Source of the DNA: Psychrobacter immobilis
GTDB taxonomy: Bacteria; Pseudomonadota; Gammaproteobacteria; Pseudomonadales; Moraxellaceae
Length of the DNA stretch: 64,000 nt
Direction: 5' to 3'
Assembly: GCA_904846145.1 (NCBI GenBank)
Contig: CAJGZL010000001.1
Location: 1,674,001-1,738,000, forward strand
Shown: positions 1-10,300 of the stretch, piece by piece
Layout of the letters: every line of letters begins with the position of its first letter
How positions within the stretch are numbered: position 1 is the stretch's first letter
The notes under the pieces: generated by a model
Database searches by the model: none
What the model saw: only the letters and a program-made list of their open reading frames with translations
What the model was told of the DNA's origin: nothing
Translations under genes and position numbers: made by a program

Positions 1-990
1 CTGTGGCGACCTTGGCTGACAGTGCGTCGTACTACTATCAGCCGCTATGCTGAGCAATTACAGCTACCTTATATCGATGATCCGACCAATGAGGACGGGG
101 ATAATGTCCGCAGCCGTCTGCGCCGAAATGTCATGCCGCAACTCACGAATTATAATTCGAACGTCATAGAAAATATAGCTCGTAGTGCCCAACTACTTAG
201 CGATGCGGCAGCGACCGTTGAAGCGCAAGCCATGCAAGACTGGCAACAGACAGGTATCGAGACATTAAGCTTAGCACCTGCTCAGCGCGTATTAGCTATC
301 GATAAGTTAGCTGTTTTGCCTCGTTATCGACAGCGCCAATTGTTGCATTTTTGGCTAGCGCAAGATGAGCCACTACCGCCTGCTAAGCAGCTGATTGATG
401 AAGTAATGCTGTTAATTCAACGCCGAGATAATAATCATCAAACCCAGCTGGAATGGTATGCACAAAACCAGCGTTACAGTATTCGCCGCTACCGTGAGCA
501 GCTGTATCGACTTAGCCAATCATGGCTTGACTGGCTAAGCGTAGCACCAGCTGCGCAGACCCAGCTTGTTTCTATGGATCAGGACACTGTCACTATAGAT
601 TTGCTTAAAGATGGCTGTATGCAAGATAAGCGATATAGTTGGCAGCTGTCGTTGTCGTTAAGTGAGCTGGCATCGCTCCTATTAACGAAGAAGAATGAGT
701 TAATCATAAAAGTTACAGCACTGACTCGCCAACAAAAGCTAAAAACTCAGTTGGCAGGACAGGCGCAGTCTGGCAAAAAACTCTACCAAACTCTAGGTGT
801 GCCCCTTTGGTTACGCGAGAGTTTAGCCGTGATGAGCGTGATAACAACTGACTCTGAAACGACTATTGAGTTGCCGCTACTATTAATTTCCCCTTTTGAT
901 AGTTGGATGCTAGATACAGGCTCAGGTTTTAATACCCAAAAATTTGATTTGAAAACAGTGATTAACAATAATCTGTATTTGAACAATTAG
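1..990 (+). CDS. tilS: tRNA(Ile)-lysidine synthase, C-terminal part (5' end outside window)
   Basis: TilS converts the wobble cytidine of tRNA-Ile(CAU) to lysidine using ATP, so that the tRNA reads AUA. The reading frame is open to the first base of the window, so the gene starts upstream; the GTG at 22 is internal. The visible part begins at the end of the N-terminal N-type ATP-pyrophosphatase domain, with the family signature IDDPTNED followed by SRLRRNVMPQL. It continues through the linker and substrate-binding domains to the C-terminal domain. The SGGxDS P-loop must lie outside the window. No clear terminator follows the stop. Confidence 0.88.
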   Translation: MWRPWLTVRRTTISRYAEQLQLPYIDDPTNEDGDNVRSRLRRNVMPQLTNYNSNVIENIARSAQLLSDAAATVEAQAMQDWQQTGIETLSLAPAQRVLAIDKLAVLPRYRQRQLLHFWLAQDEPLPPAKQLIDEVMLLIQRRDNNHQTQLEWYAQNQRYSIRRYREQLYRLSQSWLDWLSVAPAAQTQLVSMDQDTVTIDLLKDGCMQDKRYSWQLSLSLSELASLLLTKKNELIIKVTALTRQQKLKTQLAGQAQSGKKLYQTLGVPLWLRESLAVMSVITTDSETTIELPLLLISPFDSWMLDTGSGFNTQKFDLKTVINNNLYLNN

Positions 991-1290
991 CAGTGCTTAA
1001 CGTCGCTGTTTTTCTGAATGCTTTAAGCTGGGATGCTAGATGTTTTAAGCGGTTTAATCAGAGCTTTGTCGTTGATAGTAGTATTTGTCGTCACTAATTT
1101 ATCAAACGGCCTTAAGGGCAGTATGCTAAACTAGCTGGCATTTTATAAGTGATTATCTTAGAATTTTAGCCAGAGATGGCTTAGATTTGCCCTTGTATAT
1201 TTTTAATCGTTGCCGCTATGCAAATGTCGCCGATGTCTTAGTATCGTCAGGGTGGACCTCGTCAAGTGCAGTGATCGTTAGGAGAGTACT
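991..1290. other. Intergenic spacer tilS-proC
   Basis: 300 bases without a convincing gene. It presumably carries the proC promoter. I see no strong intrinsic terminator and no convincing -35/-10 pair. The only clear signal is the ribosome binding site GGAGAG just before the proC ATG. Confidence 0.4.
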
Positions 1291-2166
1291 ATGTCAGCAC
1301 AAAATAATAATGCAAATAATCAATTGAACAGTCAATTAAAGAATAAAAAAATAAGCTTTATCGGTGGCGGTAATATGGCGCAGGCCTTGATTAGTGGTCT
1401 TATAGGCTGTGGCACTGACCCTAAGATGATTACTGTATCAGCGCCCAGTGCCGAGACTCGCGAGCAGTACGCTAGCCAAAATATGAATACCATTGATGCT
1501 AGCACTGAGCCAAAAGCGGCAGTTATTGATGCTGATGTGGTGGTGCTAGCAGTCAAGCCGCAAATGATGCAGAAAGTGGTCAGTGAGTTTGCCGATGCCC
1601 TGGATAACCAATTAATCATCTCAGTAGCTGCTGGCCTGTCAACTGAGCTGTTATCTGAGATGCTAGACGGCTACAGTAATATCGTACGCGCGATGCCAAA
1701 CACACCATCGAAGATACAGATGGGCGCAACAGGACTTTATGCTACTGATAATATTAATGATCAGCAAAAGCAGCTTGCGACCGCAGTGATGCAAGCCTCA
1801 GGCCTTGTGATGTGGGTCGATAAAGAGGAGCAAATGCATGCGGTTACCGCTGTGGCTGGTTCTGCGCCCGCTTATATCTTCTACTTTATTGAGTCGATGG
1901 TCGATGGTGCTATTGCTTTGGGATTAGATCAAGAGCAAGCGTCAGCACTAGCGATGCAAACAGTACTTGGCGCGGCGACTATGGCTCGAGGTAGTGAAGA
2001 TAGTCCAAGCGAGCTACGTCGTAAAGTCACTTCTCACAAAGGCGCCACTCAAGCAGCTATCGAATCGATGCAGGCGAATGAAGTAGGCCGCCAAATCAGT
2101 GAGGCTATGCAAGCTTGTTACGATCGCAGTAAAGCGCTTGGCGAAGAGATGAAGAGTGATAAGTAA
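1291..2166 (+). CDS. proC: pyrroline-5-carboxylate reductase
   Basis: Catalyses the last step of proline biosynthesis, reduction of 1-pyrroline-5-carboxylate to L-proline with NAD(P)H, in the cytoplasm. The Rossmann motif FIGGGNMAQALISGL is at about residues 23-37. The conserved VRAMPNTPS lies mid-protein, and the C-terminal helical domain carries GSAPAYIFYFIE and the substrate-binding KVTSHKGAT. At 291 residues it is slightly longer than usual because of an Asn/Gln-rich N-terminal extension of about 20 residues. The start is supported by GGAGAG a few bases upstream. yggT follows 96 bases downstream, the usual proC-yggT pairing in gammaproteobacteria. Confidence 0.95.
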   Translation: MSAQNNNANNQLNSQLKNKKISFIGGGNMAQALISGLIGCGTDPKMITVSAPSAETREQYASQNMNTIDASTEPKAAVIDADVVVLAVKPQMMQKVVSEFADALDNQLIISVAAGLSTELLSEMLDGYSNIVRAMPNTPSKIQMGATGLYATDNINDQQKQLATAVMQASGLVMWVDKEEQMHAVTAVAGSAPAYIFYFIESMVDGAIALGLDQEQASALAMQTVLGAATMARGSEDSPSELRRKVTSHKGATQAAIESMQANEVGRQISEAMQACYDRSKALGEEMKSDK

Positions 2167-2262
2167 TAACGAGTAGTTAGTAAAGCAGAAATAAAGGCCA
2201 CGTTGTAGCCACTAACATTTATTAAGCTAAATTTTTATTACAAGCAAACTGAGTAGCGCTTC

Positions 2263-2832
2263 ATGAACGATTTTCTATTACAAGTTTTCGACTTAGTCAC
2301 TACTTTTGCGATGCTGCTAGTGTTCATACGCTTTATGTTGCAGTTCGCCGATATGGATGCCAGCGAGCCTTTGATTGCGCCCGCTTATAAAGCGACTCAT
2401 ATCGTTGATGTGTTCGGTCGCATTTTCCCAACAGTGGGCAATGGACGTATCAGTATTGCCGCTATCGTACTGATGTTTTTGATTCGTCTGATTGATATCT
2501 CTGGCAAGGCGGCATTGGCTAACAAAGGTATTGCGCCGATACCACTGTTCTTTCAAGGGTCCCTAAGCTTGATTTTGGACTTTTTGCGGATGTGTCGTTA
2601 CTTAGTCATCGGCTCCATTATCGTCAGTTGGATTGTGGTGTTTACTCAATCCCAGCATCCTATCATTGGTATCATCATGCGCTTAGCGGAGCCAATTTTA
2701 GAACCGTTTCGTCGTATTATGCCAAATTTGGGTATGCTTGATTTGTCGCCAATTGCCGCTTTTTTCGCGTTTTATTTGATCGAGATTATGGTCGGTGCGG
2801 TTGCTAATAGCTTAATGCCAATGCTGGGGTAA
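2263..2832 (+). CDS. yggT: YggT family membrane protein
   Basis: Integral membrane protein of the YggT family (189 residues), with two homologous halves. Each half has hydrophobic helices and a conserved segment after the second helix; the second half reads VSWIVVFTQSQHPIIG followed by LAEPILEPFRRIMPNLG, which is diagnostic. YggT proteins have been linked to osmotic tolerance and, in cyanobacteria and chloroplasts, to thylakoid or nucleoid organisation; the mechanism is not settled. Its place just behind proC is the conserved arrangement and suggests co-transcription. A strong hairpin with a T-run closes the unit at 2881-2906. Confidence 0.9.
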   Translation: MNDFLLQVFDLVTTFAMLLVFIRFMLQFADMDASEPLIAPAYKATHIVDVFGRIFPTVGNGRISIAAIVLMFLIRLIDISGKAALANKGIAPIPLFFQGSLSLILDFLRMCRYLVIGSIIVSWIVVFTQSQHPIIGIIMRLAEPILEPFRRIMPNLGMLDLSPIAAFFAFYLIEIMVGAVANSLMPMLG

Positions 2833-2874
2833 TAATACTAGGTCTTAATTAAAAAGATGATTTTAGTTATTAAT

Positions 2875-2906
2875 AAAAAAGACGCTCTAAACAGGGCGTC
2901 TTTTTT
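2875..2906 (+). terminator. Rho-independent terminator after yggT
   Basis: Stem GACGCTCT / AGGGCGTC with a 4-base loop (one G-T pair), preceded by six A and followed by six T. It lies between the convergent yggT and thiD genes and could work in both directions. Confidence 0.85.
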
Positions 2907-3017
2907 ATACTTGCTATTAGAGTAATGTCTAAAATTCTTTAAATAGAATCTTCTATTATCGCATTCTAGCCACTGGTGCGCATGGCGCACTCTAAAAAAG
3001 CTAAACTAAAATGATTG

Positions 3018-3845
<828 letters not shown>

Positions 3846-4026
3846 TTAATTATTTTTGATGGTAAATTTTAATTGCTAATGACTATAGCGAGCTTAGGCC
3901 TAAAAAGCCATAGTAAGTTCTAAAGCAATATGCACAATAAATCCTCAATAAACCGACTTTATGAACTTTAAATATCCTAATAAATCGTTATTATGCCAAA
4001 AGCGTCATAAAAGTTGCATCCAAGGC

Positions 4027-4054
4027 TTGCAATTCATATTAGCTTTGTTATAAT
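4027..4054 (+). promoter_or_regulatory. Promoter of tRNA-Ser
   Basis: TTGCAA (4027-4032), a 16-base spacer, then consensus TATAAT (4049-4054), about 70 bases before the mature tRNA start. Confidence 0.65.
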
Positions 4055-4124
4055 ACTGCCCACGACTAGGACGTATCATTAGCATCGATACTGTATTCTA
4101 TCTCATAGAAGTCTTATATCGCTT

Positions 4125-4214
4125 GGTGAAATGGGTGAGTGGCTGAAACCAGTTCCCTGCTAAGGAACCATACGTTTGCGCGTATCGAGGGTTCGAATCC
4201 CTCTTTCACCTCCA
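4125..4214 (+). tRNA. tRNA-Ser (GCT anticodon)
   Basis: A 90-base class II tRNA with CCA encoded. The acceptor stem GGTGAAA pairs with TTTCACC. The anticodon GCT lies in CCTGCTAAG, flanked by a 5-bp stem. There is a long variable arm (stem TACG/CGTA), and the T arm is GAGGG TTCGAAT CCCTC. Decodes AGC/AGU. The discriminator base (position 73) reads T, whereas the E. coli serine tRNAs I know carry G. Confidence 0.95.
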
Positions 4215-4310
4215 TTTATTTGCTCGTTATTAGATTTACAATACAGAGCAATTTGATTCAATAATGTTAGAGCAGGATTAGAAATAATACTACTTTAGCG
4301 GATAAAAATA

Positions 4311-4338
4311 TTGACACTCACTGTATTATCTATATAAT
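4311..4338 (+). promoter_or_regulatory. Promoter of tRNA-Arg
   Basis: Perfect TTGACA (4311-4316) and TATAAT (4333-4338) separated by 16 bases, about 60 bases upstream of tRNA-Arg. tRNA-Arg is therefore probably transcribed independently of tRNA-Ser. Confidence 0.75.
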
Positions 4339-4395
4339 GATCAACCTAATTTACTACAAAGTTTTATACCGCGTAGTAGATGATGTGCAAAATAC

Positions 4396-4472
4396 GCGCC
4401 CGTAGCTCAGTTGGATAGAGCACTTGGCTACGAACTAAGGGGTCGGGAGTTCGAATCTCTCCGGGCGCACCA
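4396..4472 (+). tRNA. tRNA-Arg (ACG anticodon)
   Basis: A 77-base tRNA with encoded CCA. The acceptor stem is GCGCCCG / CGGGCGC with discriminator A. The anticodon loop CTACGAA carries ACG, with A34 expected to be edited to inosine by TadA to read CGU/CGC/CGA. Confidence 0.97.
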
Positions 4473-4508
4473 TTTGCATTATCACAAGCTTAAAGCAACA
4501 CCTAAATC

Positions 4509-4543
4509 AATCGCCTGTCTTATGACACTTTGGCGATTTTTTT
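4509..4543 (+). terminator. Terminator after tRNA-Arg
   Basis: AATCGCC pairs with GGCGATT and is followed directly by a run of T. A smaller TGTC/GACA helix sits inside the loop. The rest of the spacer to 4763 shows nothing else I can name. Confidence 0.7.
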
Positions 4544-4763
4544 ATGTCCGTAGGTTTTATATCGCATATGAGTCGGGTTAGTTTATTATAGCGCCGCTTT
4601 GGCTTCATGCCTGCACACAAAGTAAGCATAAGCTATGCTAAAGGCTTCTTATTACGCCAAAGCCTTTGATTACGCTACAATAGTCACCATATAACTAATT
4701 GTTATTTAAAATTTTGTATTATTCAAATCTATATAATATCTAAACCTTTAGGCTATCTATACT

Positions 4764-5417
4764 ATGTCAAAGAGTACGTCAAAAGCGAGTGCAAAACCTA
4801 AGCTACAGCGAAAGGCGCGTCCTATGCAAACACCTGAAATTGAAGAGCCGACCATTGCCAGTCCAACGGAGCGGGTTATCGCTATCGTCTATGACGGTAT
4901 GCTCATCCTAGCGCTGCTATTCTTGGTTGGGACGGTGTTAACGGTGATCGGTACACTATTGACCATGCAAACGGGTACTGAGTCAGCACAGGCGCAGTCA
5001 TTACCGACTTGGTATCAGAACTTTATTATGACACCGTCATTTATATTGACGTTAGTAGGCTTCTATGGCCTGTTTTGGCGACGTAGTGGGCAGACTTTAG
5101 GAATGCAGACATGGCGGCTCAAAACGGTCAATAATAGCGGTCATCTATTAACTTGGAAACAGTCTTTTAGACGTATCTTAGCGGCCTGCTTGATGCCCTT
5201 ATTATGCGGGCTTATCGGCAGCTTGATAGGCGGTTCACGAGCGGTCTTATTACTCAGTGCAGTTTTTGGACTGATGTTTAACTATATATTTTGCTTGTTT
5301 AACCGTCGTGGTCTAGCGGTACAAGATATGCTATCAAATACCATTACTTTAAAAATGCCTAAACAGCAGCATGAAGGGTTATGGAGCGGATTTAAGAACC
5401 GTAAGAAAAATAAATAA
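4764..5417 (+). CDS. RDD family membrane protein
   Basis: 217 residues. The N-terminus is basic, Ser/Lys-rich and presumably cytoplasmic (to about residue 35). The RDD domain follows: helix 1 (residues about 47-70), a helix with GFYGLFWRRSGQTLGMQTWRL, and a C-terminal hairpin with RRGLAVQDMLSNTITL, the family's conserved end. RDD proteins are small inner-membrane proteins; some act in Na+/H+ exchange, but most have no assigned function. The gene stands alone on the plus strand between tRNA-Arg and a convergent antiporter gene. Confidence 0.85.
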   Translation: MSKSTSKASAKPKLQRKARPMQTPEIEEPTIASPTERVIAIVYDGMLILALLFLVGTVLTVIGTLLTMQTGTESAQAQSLPTWYQNFIMTPSFILTLVGFYGLFWRRSGQTLGMQTWRLKTVNNSGHLLTWKQSFRRILAACLMPLLCGLIGSLIGGSRAVLLLSAVFGLMFNYIFCLFNRRGLAVQDMLSNTITLKMPKQQHEGLWSGFKNRKKNK

Positions 5418-5440
5418 TTAGAGTATGTTGAGTAAAATTA

Positions 5441-5477
5441 AAAAGGTCTTGTTTGACATATCAAACAAGACCTTTTT
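5441..5477. terminator. Bidirectional terminator
   Basis: AAAAGGTCTTGTTTGA / TCAAACAAGACCTTTT forms a 16-bp perfect stem around CATA, with A-run and T-run on either side. It sits between the convergent RDD and antiporter genes and can serve both. Confidence 0.85.
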
Positions 5478-5558
5478 GCATTTCAAGTATATATCGGTAG
5501 AGATAAGGGTTTAAGCCCAAATACCTTCAGCACCAGCACCTTTATCATATTAATTAAT

Positions 5559-6530
5559 CTATATGCTGACGGTTCTGATAAGCATAAAAGTATAACCGAT
5601 GAAGAATAATATTAAAGTAATACCAGAGCCACTAGCGAATTTGCGCTTGGTTTTATAGGTGAATAAACACATCGCAAATAACAATAGAGTTAACAAACCC
5701 ATAGCCAATATATCGCGTGATAAGATGATGGCATTTGGCGTAATAGGGGCAATCAATGCCGCTAACCCCACAACACCCAAGGTATTAAAGATATTAGAGC
5801 CGATAATGTTACCCAGTGCCATATCATGCTCGCCTTTACGCGCGGCTGAGATACTAGCAACCAATTCAGGCAGTGAAGTACCCACTGCTACAATCGTCAA
5901 GCCAATAATCAGCTCACTTAATCCCCAAAGTGTTGCCAGTTCAACTGCGCCCCAAACGATCGCTCGTGAGCTCAGTATCAATATCAACATACCAAGAAAT
6001 AATCTGCCAAGTCCACCTGCCATGCTGTGTTCAGCTTGTGTAGTGTCCTCTATAGTATCGTCTTCATGCTCATGGTTACCTTCACGTAGGCTCAATACAA
6101 TCTGAATACCCAATACGGTCACTAATAAGGCGATTAGCACCATACCGTCAGTGTTACTCAAGACACCATCACTGAGCTGCCAAGCGGCGACGCCAGTTAC
6201 TAATAGTAGTAAAGGCATATCACGATTGATAATGCTTTTACGAATAATGATCGGACTGATTAATACCGTTGCCCCTAATACTAGAGCGATATTGATAATA
6301 TTAGAGCCATAAGCATTACCTAATGCCAGCTCAGGGCTCCCTTCTAATGCGGCGAGTACCGACACCACCATCTCTGGTGCTGATGTTCCTAAACCTAAAA
6401 TAATAACCCCAATCAAAAAGCTCGGTACATTGAGCTTATTGGCTAAGGCTACCGCACCATCAATAAAAACATCGGCACTCCATACCAAGATTGCTAAACC
6501 TACAATTACTGCCAGTATTGCCAGCCACAT
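5559..6530 (-). CDS. calcium/sodium antiporter, CaCA family (YrbG-like)
   Basis: 323-residue inner-membrane exchanger with about ten hydrophobic helices and the two inverted alpha repeats of the CaCA superfamily. The first is GLGTSAPEMVVS near residues 47-58 and the second is AVGTSLPELVAS near 216-227; each is followed by an asparagine-containing segment (GNAYGSNIINIA, GNIIGSNIFNTLG). The acidic residues in these repeats bind the cation. A central acidic, His-rich loop (NHEHEDDTIEDT) separates the halves. Length and motifs fit E. coli YrbG. Which ion is exchanged in this organism cannot be read from sequence. Confidence 0.9.
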   Translation of the reverse strand: MWLAILAVIVGLAILVWSADVFIDGAVALANKLNVPSFLIGVIILGLGTSAPEMVVSVLAALEGSPELALGNAYGSNIINIALVLGATVLISPIIIRKSIINRDMPLLLLVTGVAAWQLSDGVLSNTDGMVLIALLVTVLGIQIVLSLREGNHEHEDDTIEDTTQAEHSMAGGLGRLFLGMLILILSSRAIVWGAVELATLWGLSELIIGLTIVAVGTSLPELVASISAARKGEHDMALGNIIGSNIFNTLGVVGLAALIAPITPNAIILSRDILAMGLLTLLLFAMCLFTYKTKRKFASGSGITLILFFIGYTFMLIRTVSI

Positions 6531-6590
6531 CTAAGTGATCCTCTATTAAGAATGATTTTCTAATAAGTTAATTTGTTAAAAGTGAGCACA

Positions 6591-6623
6591 AAAAAAGCTG
6601 AATCTCAATTTAGATTCAGCTTT
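6591..6623 (-). terminator. Terminator of panD
   Basis: AGCTGAATCT / AGATTCAGCT stem around CAATTT. Read on the minus strand it is followed by a run of seven T, so it ends the panD transcript before the antiporter gene. Confidence 0.75.
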
Positions 6624-6756
6624 CATACTAGCATAAGTCTTATTTTATAATAAGAATAACTTAAGTAAAATAAATATTAATTTAGTTTTTTTAAACAATA
6701 GTAAACTTAATAAAAACAAGCTAGCAACATTAATGAGACTAATAATCTAAAAGTCT

Positions 6757-7137
6757 TTAAGCTACTTGCACAGGAATAATATTCGCAGTATCTTTTACGG
6801 TATTGTCTTCGTTGCAATAGACCAGTCTAGGCTCATAAGTAGCAGCTTCTACTTCATCAAAATGAGCATAAGCACAAATGATGACGATATCGCCTAAATC
6901 TGCCATATGAGCGGCTGCACCATTCAATGAGATGATGCCTGAACCTGCCTCAGCGCGGATAGCATAAGTGCGAAAGCGTTTGCCATTAGTGACATTGTAG
7001 ATATCGATAGATTCGTTCTCACGTAGACCTGCAAGATCTAACAAATCGCTATCGATACCACATGAGCCTTCGTAATGGAGCTCAGCATGGGTAACACGAG
7101 CGCGATGCAATTTGCATTTGAGCATATTAAGTAGCAT
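6757..7137 (-). CDS. panD: aspartate 1-decarboxylase proenzyme
   Basis: Makes beta-alanine for pantothenate/CoA synthesis. The proenzyme self-cleaves between Gly24 and Ser25 (HYEGSCGID) to form the pyruvoyl cofactor. Lys9 and the [13 protein letters not shown] segment match the family, as does [19 protein letters not shown] further on. The start at 7137 is preferred because it puts the cleavage Ser at residue 25, as in E. coli, and AAGGAAG lies upstream; an inner ATG four codons later has no ribosome site. At 126 residues it is full length. panB and panC are not adjacent. Confidence 0.95.
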   Translation of the reverse strand: MLLNMLKCKLHRARVTHAELHYEGSCGIDSDLLDLAGLRENESIDIYNVTNGKRFRTYAIRAEAGSGIISLNGAAAHMADLGDIVIICAYAHFDEVEAATYEPRLVYCNEDNTVKDTANIIPVQVA

Positions 7138-7356
7138 AAGGTGCTTCCTTAGTGAATCTGATAATAAATAAAACTAATAATAAGTGAAACTAACAATGAT
7201 TATAACTGAAACTGACGATAAGCCACTGATATTTAATGACTAAACTAAGGCATTAATGGGGACAATATCCAAAAATTCAAATGTTAAATTATGGGTCGAG
7301 TCATTCATTGGGCTTTATTTCATAGCAGTTTTTTACAGTAGGCGTATCATACCCTA

Positions 7357-7938
7357 TCAATCAGGATATTTAAAACCATTAATGTGTTCACGCGCGCGTT
7401 CAATTTTGCCATCTAGTAACAGCGGCAAAGCTTCAAAAGCAGCACTCAATGCGCTATCAATAGCGATCTGCTCATTAGGAGCTGCTTTAGAGAGTACATG
7501 ACCACTAACCTTGGACTTGTGCCCTGGATGACCGATACCGACGCGCAAACGATGAAAGTCATTGCCAATATGTGGGGTGATATCACGTAGGCCATTATGC
7601 CCACCATGCCCACCAGCCGTTTTGAGCTTGATGCTACCCGCTGGAATGTCCAGCTCATCATGGGCGATCAATATCTCATCATTGCTAATATTATAAAAAT
7701 TCACCATCGGTACCACAGATTGACCCGACTTGTTCATAAAGGTAAGCGGCAGAAGCAGACGCACATCGTGCCCATGAATCTGCCCACGTCCTGTAACACC
7801 ATGGAACTTTTTATCATGTGAGAGCGATATATTAAACTGATGCGCTAGATGCTGCACGAACCAAAATCCAGCATTATGACGGGTGTATTGATATTGCTCG
7901 CCAGGATTACCAAGACCGACAATAAGCTTAATAGACAT
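7357..7938 (-). CDS. pth: peptidyl-tRNA hydrolase
   Basis: Releases tRNA from prematurely dissociated peptidyl-tRNA. The 193-residue bacterial Pth1 enzyme has GLGNPGEQYQYTRHNAGF at the N-terminus, including Asn11 and the catalytic His21. The mid-protein LPLTFMNKSGQSV and HDELDIPAGSIKLK carry the catalytic Asp. GGHGGHNGLRDI and RLRVGIGHP line the active-site entrance. It lies downstream of rplY on the same strand, the usual gammaproteobacterial order, but a terminator-like hairpin between them suggests partial independence. Confidence 0.95.
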   Translation of the reverse strand: MSIKLIVGLGNPGEQYQYTRHNAGFWFVQHLAHQFNISLSHDKKFHGVTGRGQIHGHDVRLLLPLTFMNKSGQSVVPMVNFYNISNDEILIAHDELDIPAGSIKLKTAGGHGGHNGLRDITPHIGNDFHRLRVGIGHPGHKSKVSGHVLSKAAPNEQIAIDSALSAAFEALPLLLDGKIERAREHINGFKYPD

Positions 7939-8089
7939 AGGAATGCTCTGCTGAAATATTAAAGTTAATGAATTTTAAAAAATAGACTTTAAAAAAATAA
8001 CGTTAAGTTCTTTTGAGTACTGTGAATACTATGAGTTACTTTTTTAAAATGTAGTCATAAAAAATAAATGATATAAAAACAAACGATAC

Positions 8090-8125
8090 AAAAACAGCAG
8101 GAGATAGCTATCCCCTGCTGCTTTT
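8090..8125 (-). terminator. Terminator or attenuating hairpin after rplY
   Basis: Long stem CAGCAGG..GATAGCTATC..CCTGCTG with one mismatch. It is followed by TTTTTG on the minus strand (and CTTTTTG on the plus strand). It lies between rplY and pth. Confidence 0.65.
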
Positions 8126-8185
8126 TGATTAAGTCACTTTTTTGTTCTAACGTAATGAATAACCTACGCTATAACAAAACAAGTG

Positions 8186-8884
8186 CTATTCTTCGCCGTC
8201 TTTATCTTCGTCAGCAGCTTCGCTGTCGCCATCTTGCTCAGTAGCTGGTACATCAGCTGCATCAACTTCATCAGCATCTTCGTCAACTTCTTCAACCGTT
8301 GGTGGCTGCATGTTAACGATAGTACGATCATGACCATCTTCAAGCTCAAGCTCTACGATCACAGCGCCTTCAGGTAGATTAACATCTGATAGACGGAATA
8401 GATCACCGATTTCCATACCTGATACGTCGATTTCTAGGTACTCAGGTAATTGTGAAGGTAAGCAAGAGATTTCGATATCTGATACTAGTGTAGATAAGAT
8501 GCCGCCCTTAGCAGTACCTGGCGCTTCTTCACGGCCAGAGAAATGCACAGGGATGTTGATCGTAATCTTCTGACCTTTTACAATGCGCTGAAAGTCAGCA
8601 TGCATTGGAAAGCCTTTAGCTGGATGGCGCTGCAAGTCTTTGATAAAAACTTGCGACTCATCACCCTTATCAGTAGTGATAGTCAAGATTTGTGAAAAGA
8701 AGGCTTCGTATTCAAGCGACTTTACCATCTCATTAAGTTTGATTGAGATAGCGACTGGTTCTTCACCACCACCATAAATGATAGCAGGAACTAGATTCTG
8801 CTTACGTAGGCGGCGGCTCGCACCTTTACCTTGTTGTTCAGCAGAGCGGTCAACCGCGTTAATTGCAAAATGATCAATAGCCAT
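8186..8884 (-). CDS. rplY: 50S ribosomal protein L25/general stress protein Ctc
   Basis: Binds 5S rRNA in the large subunit. At 232 residues it is the long Ctc/TL5 form: an N-terminal L25 domain (residues about 5-95, with GASRRLRKQNLVPAIIYGG) plus the C-terminal beta domain (about 100-190, with PVHFSGREEAPGTAKGG and LPEYLEIDVSGM). The tail from about residue 198 is very acidic (Glu/Asp/Ala). The start fits the conserved N-terminus. It lies between prs and pth in the common gamma order; a hairpin ends prs upstream, so rplY may use a promoter in the 329-base gap. Confidence 0.95.
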   Translation of the reverse strand: MAIDHFAINAVDRSAEQQGKGASRRLRKQNLVPAIIYGGGEEPVAISIKLNEMVKSLEYEAFFSQILTITTDKGDESQVFIKDLQRHPAKGFPMHADFQRIVKGQKITINIPVHFSGREEAPGTAKGGILSTLVSDIEISCLPSQLPEYLEIDVSGMEIGDLFRLSDVNLPEGAVIVELELEDGHDRTIVNMQPPTVEEVDEDADEVDAADVPATEQDGDSEAADEDKDGEE

Positions 8885-9213
8885 GGGATTAATCCTATAG
8901 GAAGTAAGTAAAGTATCTACCAGAAAAATAAACTTGCGACCAGTTTACTGCTGGATAATTGATACGGATATAGTACTGATTTAGAGTATAAAAAAGGTAC
9001 TAATTAAAAAGTATGCATTGTGTCGCTAGGCTTAAAATCGTTAAGTCTAAAATTATTAAATTTAAAAACCGTAAAAATAAGCAACGTTAGCTAGTAATGA
9101 ATACAGGCGCGTATTATACGCGGTTTTGTAGCAATAAGAAAGACATACAAAAAGTCAGCGCTAAAAAATGACTTTTAGCGCTGACTTTAACTAATAACTA
9201 GCGTCTGCAAAAT
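8885..9213. other. Spacer rplY-prs
   Basis: 329 bases. Apart from the prs terminator at 9151-9187 it holds only A+T-rich sequence that presumably includes the rplY promoter on the minus strand. No reading frame is convincing. Confidence 0.4.
9151..9187 (-). terminator. Terminator of prs
   Basis: AAAGTCAGCGCTAAAA / TTTTAGCGCTGACTTT is a perfect 16-bp stem with loop AATGAC. On the minus strand it runs into TTTTTG. Confidence 0.85.
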
Positions 9214-10161
9214 TTAAGCGTCAAACATGGCGCTAATAGACTCTTCGTTATTAATACGACGTAAGCTTTCAGCCAACATCGGTGCGATAGAAATTTGGCG
9301 AATTTTGCTACAAGCGGCAGCCTCATCAGATAATGGAATAGTATCCGTCACGACGATCTCATCCAATGCAGAGTCGCTAATGTTTTTGAGGGCATTACCC
9401 GATAACACAGGATGAGTGATATAAGCCAGTACACGACGAGCACCACTATCCTTTAACGCCTGCGCTGCTTTACATAGCGTGCCTGCGGTATCGACCATAT
9501 CATCAACGATCACACAGTCACGATCACGGACATCACCGATGATATTCATGACTTGCGACTCATTAGCGCGTGCACGACGCTTATCGATGATAGCCAAATC
9601 AGCATCGCCTAATTGCTTAGCCATCGCCCGCGCACGCACTACGCCACCGACATCGGGGGAGACTACCATAATGTTATCGTAGTCTTGCTTCTCAAGATCA
9701 TTGAGTAGCACAGGAGTGGCGTAGATGTTATCAACAGGAATATCAAAGAAGCCCTGAATCTGATCCGAATGCAAATCAACAGTCATCACGCGATCAATGC
9801 TGACAATATTGAGCATATCAGCGACGACTTTGGCAGAGATAGGTACACGAGCAGAACGAGGACGACGATCTTGGCGAGCATAACCAAAGTAGGGGATAAC
9901 AGCCGTGATACGACCTGCGCTTGAACGACGAAGCGCATCCGCCATCATCATGATTTCCATTAGGTTATCATTGGTAGGTGCACACGTCGGTTGCATGATA
10001 AATACATCTTTACCGCGCACGTGTTCTTTGATTTCTACAGCAATTTCGCCGTCAGAAAAACGCGTGATATCAGCTTTACCTAGAGGAATATGCAGGTGGT
10101 CGGCTACGGTTTTTGCAAGTTCAGGGTGGGCAGTACCCGTAAAAATCGCCAGATATGGCAT
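9214..10161 (-). CDS. prs: ribose-phosphate pyrophosphokinase
   Basis: Makes PRPP from ribose-5-phosphate and ATP for purine, pyrimidine, NAD, His and Trp synthesis. At 315 residues it is the class I size. Conserved segments are [20 protein letters not shown], the flexible loop [32 protein letters not shown], and the PRPP-binding [13 protein letters not shown] near residue 220. The start is supported by AGGAC before the ATG. In this lineage prs follows ispE and the tRNA-Gln genes; here both tRNA copies lie between ispE and prs. Confidence 0.97.
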   Translation of the reverse strand: MPYLAIFTGTAHPELAKTVADHLHIPLGKADITRFSDGEIAVEIKEHVRGKDVFIMQPTCAPTNDNLMEIMMMADALRRSSAGRITAVIPYFGYARQDRRPRSARVPISAKVVADMLNIVSIDRVMTVDLHSDQIQGFFDIPVDNIYATPVLLNDLEKQDYDNIMVVSPDVGGVVRARAMAKQLGDADLAIIDKRRARANESQVMNIIGDVRDRDCVIVDDMVDTAGTLCKAAQALKDSGARRVLAYITHPVLSGNALKNISDSALDEIVVTDTIPLSDEAAACSKIRQISIAPMLAESLRRINNEESISAMFDA

Positions 10162-10300
10162 GACTAAGTCCTATTGAGTGACTCAAGCAGCGACCGCTAA
10201 GCAGTGTCTAACTGCCCAAATATAGATAAAAAGGAAATGAACGTCGTTAATGGCTGTTTTGATTAATGTCTGTTTCGATTAATGCTAAGACAGTAGAAAA

